DNA from: Streptomyces sp. CB02009 | GTDB lineage: Bacteria; Actinomycetota; Actinomycetes; Streptomycetales; Streptomycetaceae | Assembly: GCF_001905825.1 (NCBI RefSeq) | Contig: NZ_LIVV01000007.1 | Coordinates: 310,001-374,000 of the forward strand | Reading direction: 5' to 3' | DNA: 64,000 bases | In this document: positions 58,468-64,000 of the stretch, piece after piece | Layout: every line of letters begins with the position of its first letter | Position numbering within the stretch: the first letter of the stretch is position 1 | The notes under the pieces: generated by a model | The model's input: only the letters and a program-made list of their open reading frames with translations | Database searches by the model: none | What the model was told of the DNA's origin: nothing | Translations under genes and position numbers: made by a program

Positions 58468-59487
58468 TCAGGCGCCCGTGAGCTCGGCCGCGACCAGCTC
58501 CGCGATCTGCACGGCGTTCAGCGCCGCGCCCTTGCGCAGGTTGTCGTTGGAGAGGAAGAGCGCGAGACCGTTGTCGACGGTCTCGTCCACCCGGATGCGG
58601 CCCACGTACGAGGCGTCCTTGCCGGCCGCCTGGAGCGGGGTCGGGATCTCGGAGAGCTCGACGCCCTCGGCGTCCTTGAGCAGCTCGTAGGCGCGCTCGA
58701 CGCTGATCGGGCGGTCGAAGCGGACGTTCACCTGGAGGGAGTGGCCGGAGAAGACCGGGACGCGCACGCAGGTGCCGGAGACCTTGAGGCCGGGGATCTC
58801 CAGGATCTTGCGGGACTCGTTGCGGAGCTTCTGCTCCTCGTCGGTCTCGAAGGAGCCGTCGTCGACGAGGGAGCCGGCGAGCGGGACCACGTTGAACGCG
58901 ATCGGGCGCTTGTAGACGGCGGGCTCGGGGAACGCGACGGCCTCGCCGTCGAAGGCCAGCTGGTCGGCGGTCTCGGCCACGGCGCACGCCTGGGTGCGGA
59001 GCTCGGCGACGCCGGCCACGCCCGAGCCGGAGACGGCCTGGTAGGTGGTGGCGATCAGCCCGGTGAGGCCGGCCTCCTGGTGGAGGGGCTTGAGGACCGG
59101 CATCGCGGCCATCGTGGTGCAGTTCGGGTTGGCGATGATGCCCTTGGGGCGGTCCTTGATCGCGTGCGCGTTGACCTCGGAGACCACCAGCGGGACCTCG
59201 GGGTCGCCGCGCCAGGCGGAGGAGTTGTCGATCACAACGGCGCCCTGGGAGGCGACCTTCTCGGCGAGGGCGCGGGAGGTGGCGCCGCCGGCGGAGAAGA
59301 GGACGATGTCCAGGCCGGTGTAGTCGGCGGTGGAGGCGTCCTCGACCGTGACGCCGTCCACGACGGTGCCGGCGGAGCGGGCGGAGGCGAAGAGCCGCAG
59401 CTCGTCGAGGGGGAAGCTCCGCTCGGCCAGGATGCTGCGCATGACTGTGCCGACCTGACCGGTGGCTCCGACGATTCCGACCTTCAC
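58468..59487 (-). CDS. asd: Aspartate-semialdehyde dehydrogenase
   Basis: A 339-residue NADP-dependent enzyme that reduces aspartyl phosphate to aspartate semialdehyde for lysine, threonine, methionine and diaminopimelate. The NADP loop is GIVGATGQVG, SSAWRGDPEVPLVV follows, the catalytic Cys is in ANPNCTT, and the substrate His in VFSGHS. GTG 59487 is used (KVGIVGATG is the conserved N-terminus; GGAG is 8 nt before). It is monocistronic and not next to ask. Confidence 0.95.
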   Translation of the reverse strand: MKVGIVGATGQVGTVMRSILAERSFPLDELRLFASARSAGTVVDGVTVEDASTADYTGLDIVLFSAGGATSRALAEKVASQGAVVIDNSSAWRGDPEVPLVVSEVNAHAIKDRPKGIIANPNCTTMAAMPVLKPLHQEAGLTGLIATTYQAVSGSGVAGVAELRTQACAVAETADQLAFDGEAVAFPEPAVYKRPIAFNVVPLAGSLVDDGSFETDEEQKLRNESRKILEIPGLKVSGTCVRVPVFSGHSLQVNVRFDRPISVERAYELLKDAEGVELSEIPTPLQAAGKDASYVGRIRVDETVDNGLALFLSNDNLRKGAALNAVQIAELVAAELTGA

Positions 59488-59590
59488 GGGGACTCCTCCG
59501 TACGTATGTGCAGGTTGCTGCCGGTCCATGATGCGTATGTCCCGGGTCGCCTTGTCCAATCCATTGTCCAAGGGACGGGACGGAAGAGGG

Positions 59591-60133
59591 TCAGCTCTCC
59601 TTCGTGCGGGCGTAGTGGCGGGAGGCCTTGGCCCGGTTGCCGCAGACGGCCATCGAGCACCAGCGGCGGGTGCCGTTCCGCGAGGTGTCGAAGAAGTGCA
59701 GGATGCAGGCCTCGTGGGCGCAGGCCCGGATCCGGTCGGGGGCGGTGCGCAGCAGGTCGAGGTAGTCGCGGGCGGCGGTCCAGCCGGGGCCCCAGGCGGG
59801 GTCCGCGAACTCGGGTCGCTCACCGGGGCCCTCGGCGGTGAGCGTGGCCCGGATGCGGCCGTGGCCGAGGACGGTGTCGACGCGGGCGGTGGCGGCGGGG
59901 TCGCCGGGGCGGTCGACGAGCGCGGTGAGGGCGTCCCGGGCGGTGAGGGTGTGGCGCAGGGTGGTGGCGTCGGCGGTGAACCGCTCGTCGAGCCCGTTGG
60001 CGGCGAGCCAGACGGCGAGCCCGTCGACCCCGGCGAGCAGGTCCTGCCGGACGCCCTCGTCGTTCCAGCGGGTGTTGAGCAGATCGAGGGAGACGGGCTC
60101 GCCGACGAGCGGCCGTGGGTCGATCGCGGTCAT
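59591..60133 (-). CDS. CGNR zinc-finger protein
   Basis: A 180-residue protein with the ABATE-like N-terminal domain (LDLLNTRWNDEG, VDGLAVWLAANGL) and the C-terminal CGNR zinc finger: CAHEACILHFFDTSRNGTRR, then the CGNR motif in SMAVCGNRAKASRH. Members are thought to be stress-linked transcription factors. It is divergent from the VOC gene; the 136-bp gap holds an AT-rich dyad which may be its own operator. Confidence 0.88.
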   Translation of the reverse strand: MTAIDPRPLVGEPVSLDLLNTRWNDEGVRQDLLAGVDGLAVWLAANGLDERFTADATTLRHTLTARDALTALVDRPGDPAATARVDTVLGHGRIRATLTAEGPGERPEFADPAWGPGWTAARDYLDLLRTAPDRIRACAHEACILHFFDTSRNGTRRWCSMAVCGNRAKASRHYARTKES

Positions 60134-60198
60134 GACGGGAACCCTCCTCGGTGAACTAACCCCTCAAGAGTACGTGAGCGGTTGACGTTCCTCGCGTA

Positions 60199-60226
60199 TA
60201 ACCTTTAAAGTCAAATTGAAAGGTTA
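60199..60226. promoter_or_regulatory. AT-rich operator between the CGNR and VOC genes
   Basis: TAACCTTT (60199-60206) and AAAGGTTA (60219-60226), a perfect 8-bp inverted repeat with a 12-base spacer, in a patch unusually rich in A and T. TTGACG at 60182-60187 and TATAAC at 60197-60202 are promoter-like but too close together to form one pair. Confidence 0.6.
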
Positions 60227-60269
60227 GCCCCAGGAGGGGCCGGCCACCTCCGCGACGGACGGATCCGCC

Positions 60270-60725
60270 ATGACCGCGATCGGCACGCTCACCACCCACC
60301 ACGTCGGCCTCAACGTCACCGACCTGGACCGCTCCCTCACCTTCTACGGAGAGGTCCTCGGCTTCGAGACGCTCGGCGAGGGCGAGGAGGGGGACAGCCG
60401 CTTCGCCTTCCTCGGCCGGGACGGCAGCCTGGTCCTCACCCTCTGGCAGCAGGCGGGCGAGGCCTACGCGCCGGGCCGCGCGGGCCTCCACCACCTCGCC
60501 TTCGAGGCCGAGTCCCTCGACCACGTCCGCGCCGCCGAGGCCGCGCTGCTCGCCCGGGGCGCGACCTTCGCGTACGAGGGCGTGGTGGCCCACCGCGAGG
60601 GCGCGGCCTCGGGCGGCATCTTCTTCCACGACCCGGACGGCACCCGCCTGGAGATCTCGGTCCCGAAGGGCGCGGAGGGCGCGGAAGCCCCCAGCGAAAC
60701 GGCCCCGACCTGCGGCTTCTTCTAA
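60270..60725 (+). CDS. VOC family (glyoxalase/dioxygenase-like) protein
   Basis: A 151-residue vicinal-oxygen-chelate protein. First half: THHVGLNVTDLDRSLTFYGE (His metal ligand), second half: LHHLAFEAESLDHVRAAEAA and FFHDPDGTRLEISVP (Glu ligand). Both beta-alpha-beta repeats and the metal-ligand positions (His, His, Glu) are intact. The substrate is unknown. It is divergent from the CGNR gene and likely co-regulated through the AT-rich operator. Confidence 0.9.
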   Translation: MTAIGTLTTHHVGLNVTDLDRSLTFYGEVLGFETLGEGEEGDSRFAFLGRDGSLVLTLWQQAGEAYAPGRAGLHHLAFEAESLDHVRAAEAALLARGATFAYEGVVAHREGAASGGIFFHDPDGTRLEISVPKGAEGAEAPSETAPTCGFF

Positions 60726-60844
60726 CAGATACCAGGTTGTGGGCAATCGTTCCGTAGGGCGGAACGGGTGGGCACAACCATGAACGCGCCCCCGCGCCAG
60801 GGGCCGGACCCGCACCCCCAGCGACCCGCACCCCGGAGGACCCC

Positions 60845-61726
60845 GTGACCGCCTACCACCAGGGCTCGATCAACGTCCAGGCCCGCGTGGGCGTCCAGGA
60901 CCTGGCCGCCCACATCGCCCCCTCCATCCGTCCCGGCATCCGCCCCGTCGCCGCCGCCTTCCTGGAGGCCCAGCCGATGCTGATGATCGGCGCGGCGGAC
61001 CGGGGCGGCCACGTCTGGGCGAGCCTCCTCACCGGCGCGCCCGGCTTCACCCGCGCCACCGGCCCGCACACCGTCTCCGTCGCCGGCGGCGTCCCCGCGT
61101 ACGACCCGCTCGCCGAGGCGATCACCCCCGACGGCACCCCGGTCGGCACCCTCGCCCTCGACCCCCGCACCCGCCGCCGCATGCGCCTCAACGGCACCGC
61201 CCGCCCCAGCGCGCGCGGCTTCACGATCGAGGCCGAGCAGGTCTTCTCCAACTGCCCCAAGTACCTCCAGAAGAGGGAGTGGTACGGCTCCGATCCCACC
61301 GCCCCCGGGACCGGCGCCGTCCGGTACGGCGCGGAGCTCACCCCCGCCCAACTGCGCCGGGTCCGGGCGGCGGACACCTTCTTCGTGGCCAGCGTCGCGT
61401 CCGACGGGGTCGACACCAGCCATCGCGGGGGCAACCCCGGGTTCGTCCGGGCCGACGCGCCCCGGGAGCTCAGCTGGCGCGACTACCCGGGCAACGCGAT
61501 GTTCCTGACCCTGGGGAACCTCGAGTCGGACGGCCGCGCGGGGCTGCTCTTCCTCGACTGGGAGACCGGGGCGACCCTGCAGCTCAGCGGCCTCGCCCAC
61601 ACCGAGTACGGCCCCGAGGGGCGCGTCACCCGCTTCCGCGTCGAGCACACGGCCGAGACCCCGGCCGGCAGCCCGCTGCGCTGGTCGCCGCCGGAGTACT
61701 CCCCGGCCAACCCGGCCGCGGCCTGA
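60845..61726 (+). CDS. Pyridoxamine 5'-phosphate oxidase-fold protein
   Basis: A 293-residue split-barrel protein of the PNPOx-like type. Visible segments: FLEAQPMLMIGAADRGGHVW (strand and FMN-binding entry), VGTLALDPRTRRRMRLNGTA, IEAEQVFSNCPKYLQKREW (a conserved F-x-N-C-P-K-Y-I motif) and ADTFFVASVA.. GNPGFV. The N-C-P-K-Y motif is typical of the FAD/FMN-type domain found alone or fused to reductases. GTG 60845 follows GGAGGACCCC. Enzyme activity is unknown. Confidence 0.85.
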   Translation: MTAYHQGSINVQARVGVQDLAAHIAPSIRPGIRPVAAAFLEAQPMLMIGAADRGGHVWASLLTGAPGFTRATGPHTVSVAGGVPAYDPLAEAITPDGTPVGTLALDPRTRRRMRLNGTARPSARGFTIEAEQVFSNCPKYLQKREWYGSDPTAPGTGAVRYGAELTPAQLRRVRAADTFFVASVASDGVDTSHRGGNPGFVRADAPRELSWRDYPGNAMFLTLGNLESDGRAGLLFLDWETGATLQLSGLAHTEYGPEGRVTRFRVEHTAETPAGSPLRWSPPEYSPANPAAA

Positions 61727-61804
61727 CGACGGCCGGCCCGCCCGCACCGCTCCCGTACGCCCACGCCCGTGCCCACCCGCCGACCCCACCCCGAGGACCG
61801 CTCC

Positions 61805-62440
61805 GTGACCACCACCCCGGCCCCCGACACCACCCTGCCCACGAGCCCCGGCTCCGGCCCCGGCTCCGGCTCCGGCTCCGTCTCCGGCTCGGCCCCCGCC
61901 CCCGCGACGGCCGTCGCCGGAACCGCCCCCTCCGCGGTTCCGGCGGCCGCCGCCGCACCCCGGCGCCCCGGCCCGCCCCCGCGCCCCCGGCCCCGCGTCC
62001 TCCTCCTCTCCACCGCCGGAAGCGTCGCCGCGCTGCTGCTGCTCGTCGTCGTCGGGACCGTGCTCGACCGGCCCCTGCTCATCCCGCCGCTCGCCGCGAG
62101 CATGGCCCTGGTCGCCGGCGCGCCCGATCTGCCGCTGTCCCAGCCGCGCTCGGTCCTCGGCGGCCAGCTGCTCTCCGCCCTCACCGGCTTCGCCGTCCTG
62201 ACCGTGGCCGGGCCGGGACTCTGGAGCGCCGCCGTCGCGGGAGGCCTCGCCCTGGGCGTCATGTCGCTGGCCCGCACCCCGCACTCGCCCGCCGCCGCCA
62301 CCGCCGTGATCGTCGCCCTCGCGGCCCCGCCCTTCTGGTCGTTTCTCGGCCTTCTCGCGCTCGCCTGCCTCCTCCTCGTCGCCGTCGGTCTCGGAGCCGC
62401 CCGCGCCACCGGCCGGACGTACCCCGCGTACTGGTTCTAA
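61805..62440 (+). CDS. HPP family membrane protein
   Basis: A 211-residue membrane protein. The first 75 residues are Thr/Pro/Ser/Gly low complexity. Four or five helices follow (LLLLVVVGTVL, LLIPPLAASMALVAGAPDLP, LLSALTGFAVLTVAGPGLW, ALAAPPFWSFLGLLALACLL). The motif PLAASMAL..G.PDLPLSQPR is the start of HPP domains, which include nitrite-transport proteins of plastids and cyanobacteria; the strict H-P-P is replaced by I-P-P. GTG 61805 is preceded by GAGGACC, like the previous gene. It sits 78 bp after it and 9 nt before the Nudix gene. Confidence 0.82.
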   Translation: MTTTPAPDTTLPTSPGSGPGSGSGSVSGSAPAPATAVAGTAPSAVPAAAAAPRRPGPPPRPRPRVLLLSTAGSVAALLLLVVVGTVLDRPLLIPPLAASMALVAGAPDLPLSQPRSVLGGQLLSALTGFAVLTVAGPGLWSAAVAGGLALGVMSLARTPHSPAAATAVIVALAAPPFWSFLGLLALACLLLVAVGLGAARATGRTYPAYWF

Positions 62441-62449
62441 CCTCCTTCC

Positions 62450-62917
62450 ATGCAGAAGGACTTGAGAGTGGCGGCCTACGCCGTGTGCGTACGGGACGGG
62501 CAGGTGCTGCTGGCCCGCTGGGTGGCGGGCGACGGCACCAGGCGCTGGACGCTGCCGGGCGGCGGCATGGACCACGGGGAGGAGCCCGTGGACACCGTGG
62601 TCCGCGAGGTGGAGGAGGAGACGGGGTATCTCGCCGAGCCCACCGCCCTCCTCGGCATCGACTCCATCCGCCGCGGCTGGCTGCGCCGCCTCGGGAGGCC
62701 CGGCGACTTCCAGGGCCTGCGGATCGTCTACGAGGCCCGGATCACCGGCGGCGCGCTGCGCAACGAGACCGACGGTTCCACCGACCTCGCCGCCTGGCAC
62801 CCGCTCGACGCCGTGCCCGGACTGGCCCGCGTCGGCCTGGTCGACATCGGCCTCGACCTGTGGCGCGAGCGGCCCCCGGTCGGCCGCTCCCGGCTCGCCG
62901 ACCCGTCGGGCAGCTGA
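62450..62917 (+). CDS. Nudix hydrolase
   Basis: A 155-residue NUDIX protein. The Nudix box is GGGMDHGEEPVDTVVREVEE followed by ETGY, that is G-x5-E-x7-R-E-V-x-E-E-x-G, with every catalytic residue present. It hydrolyses nucleoside diphosphates linked to another moiety (MutT/ADP-ribose type); the exact substrate cannot be predicted. It starts 9 nt after the HPP gene. Confidence 0.92.
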   Translation: MQKDLRVAAYAVCVRDGQVLLARWVAGDGTRRWTLPGGGMDHGEEPVDTVVREVEEETGYLAEPTALLGIDSIRRGWLRRLGRPGDFQGLRIVYEARITGGALRNETDGSTDLAAWHPLDAVPGLARVGLVDIGLDLWRERPPVGRSRLADPSGS

Positions 62918-63051
62918 GCACCGACCGCCCGGTCGAGGATCGGCCGAAAACCGCTCAACCGGCGCACACCCGCTCAACCGTCCCGCAGCCCTCGAAGTCC
63001 TCCCCGCCGACCGCGGCACACGCGCCGCAGCAGAGTCCCAGGGGAGCCCGC

Positions 63052-64000
63052 ATGCCAGCCGTACGCACGACCCGCACCGTCCTCGCCGCCGTCCTGGTCG
63101 CCGGACTCACCGGCACGGCACTCGCCACCCCGGCCCTGGCGGCGGACGCGCCCGCGGCCTCCGACCACACCGCCACCCGGGCGGCGCTCCAGGCCGCCGT
63201 CGACGCCGGTGTGCCCGGGGCCGTGGCCCAGGCCCGGGACGGCCGGGGCGCCTGGACCGGCACCGCGGGGGAGCGCCGGGGGAACGACCGCTACCGCGTC
63301 GGCTCCATCACCAAGACCTTCGTCGCCACCGTCCTCCTCCAGCTCCAGGCGGAGGGCCGGCTCGACCTCGACGACCCGGTCGAGAAGTGGCTGCCCGGAG
63401 TCGTCCGGGGCAACGGCCACGACGGCCGCAGGATCACCGTCCGCCAGCTGCTCAACCACACCAGCGGCGTCTACAGCGTCACCTCCGACCCCGGCTTCCA
63501 GGAGAAGATCTTCGGCCCCGGCTTCCTGGAGCACCGCTACGACCGCTGGACCCCGCGCCAGCTCGTCGACATCGCGATGACCCACGCGCCGGACTTCGCC
63601 CCCGGCACCGACTGGAACTACTCCAACACCAACTACGTCCTCGCCGGGATGGTCATCGAGAAGGTCACCGGCCGCCCCTACGGCAAGGCCGTCGAGAACC
63701 GCATCATCAAGCCGCTCAAGCTCCGCGCCACGAGCGTCCCCGGCACCGACGTGCGGATGCCGAAGCCGAGCTCCCCCGCCTATTCCACGCTCTCCGAGGC
63801 CCCGGACGCACCGGTCCACGACGTCAGCCGGCTGAGCCCCACCATCGCCTACGCCGCCGGCGAGATGATCTCCGACTCCAACGACCTGCAGACCTTCTAC
63901 CGCGCCCTGCTCAAGGGCCGGCTGCTCCCCAGGGCCGAGATGAAGGAGATGACCACCACCGTCGCGGTGTCCCCCGAGCTCCCCGGCGTGGGATACGGAC
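63052..64000 (+). CDS. Secreted serine hydrolase, beta-lactamase/DD-carboxypeptidase family (5' part)
   Basis: The gene runs off the window after 316 residues. It has a signal peptide (cleavage at ALAADAPA), the class C / DD-peptidase active site S-x-x-K in VGSITKTFV, the second motif Y-x-N in YSNTNY, and the turn LNHTSGV typical of the family. Close relatives are Streptomyces D-alanyl-D-alanine carboxypeptidases and esterases; the third motif (H/K-T-G) should lie beyond the end. The ATG 63052 has AGGGGAG upstream. Confidence 0.9.
   Translation, partial: MPAVRTTRTVLAAVLVAGLTGTALATPALAADAPAASDHTATRAALQAAVDAGVPGAVAQARDGRGAWTGTAGERRGNDRYRVGSITKTFVATVLLQLQAEGRLDLDDPVEKWLPGVVRGNGHDGRRITVRQLLNHTSGVYSVTSDPGFQEKIFGPGFLEHRYDRWTPRQLVDIAMTHAPDFAPGTDWNYSNTNYVLAGMVIEKVTGRPYGKAVENRIIKPLKLRATSVPGTDVRMPKPSSPAYSTLSEAPDAPVHDVSRLSPTIAYAAGEMISDSNDLQTFYRALLKGRLLPRAEMKEMTTTVAVSPELPGVGYG

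Overview
The window is a high-GC (about 72% by eye) actinobacterial chromosome segment, almost certainly from a Streptomyces. Supporting signs are abundant GTG starts, tightly packed ATGA-coupled operons, a csnR-csnEFGHK chitosan-oligosaccharide operon, an SsbB-type single-strand binding protein behind two dynamin-like GTPases, and an LAETG-anchored thioester surface protein. From memory, the gene order matches the S. coelicolor SCO2690-to-SCO2637 neighbourhood in reverse; this was not checked by alignment.

Layout. 1-1053: the end of a GNAT acetyltransferase gene, a low-complexity spacer and a small secreted protein. 1061-4843: a decayed integrative element in a tRNA-Arg(UCU) gene, bounded by 78-bp direct repeats. 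It carries a short GntR regulator, a secreted I36-like protein, a broken IS transposase, an xis scar and an integrase gene interrupted by an in-frame TAA. 5174-9637: dynA, dynB and ssbB, with two DnaA boxes in front of ssbB. 9865-14794: a thioester surface protein, ettA and a coupled thioesterase/hypothetical/GNAT trio. 14700-22860: a MacB/FtsX-type ABC exporter operon. 23103-24567: a truncated globin and a PCMT-like methyltransferase.

24548-35375: a seven-gene minus-strand operon running from a membrane protein (GlnX-like) and an amino-acid binding protein (GlnH-like) through a coiled-coil protein to a PknG-like kinase, a PP2C phosphatase, a von Willebrand A protein and an FHA protein. It looks like the GlnH-GlnX-PknG sensing route joined to a vWA/PP2C/kinase triad, and it is the most interesting system here. 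35683-42443: the csnR-csnEFGHK operon with a clear CsnR operator.

42650-50610: MscS channel, HNH endonuclease, secreted GH84 enzyme with a changed catalytic pair, a small repeat protein coupled to malQ, and a membrane microprotein from a probably leaderless mRNA. 50743-55549: MarR regulator with divergent EamA transporter, second EamA transporter plus LysR regulator, and allantoicase. Two near-identical promoter modules precede the second transporter and the allantoicase. 55731-64000: pepN, asd, a CGNR zinc-finger regulator divergent from a VOC protein across an AT-rich operator, then a PPOX-fold protein, HPP membrane protein, Nudix hydrolase and the start of a secreted serine hydrolase.
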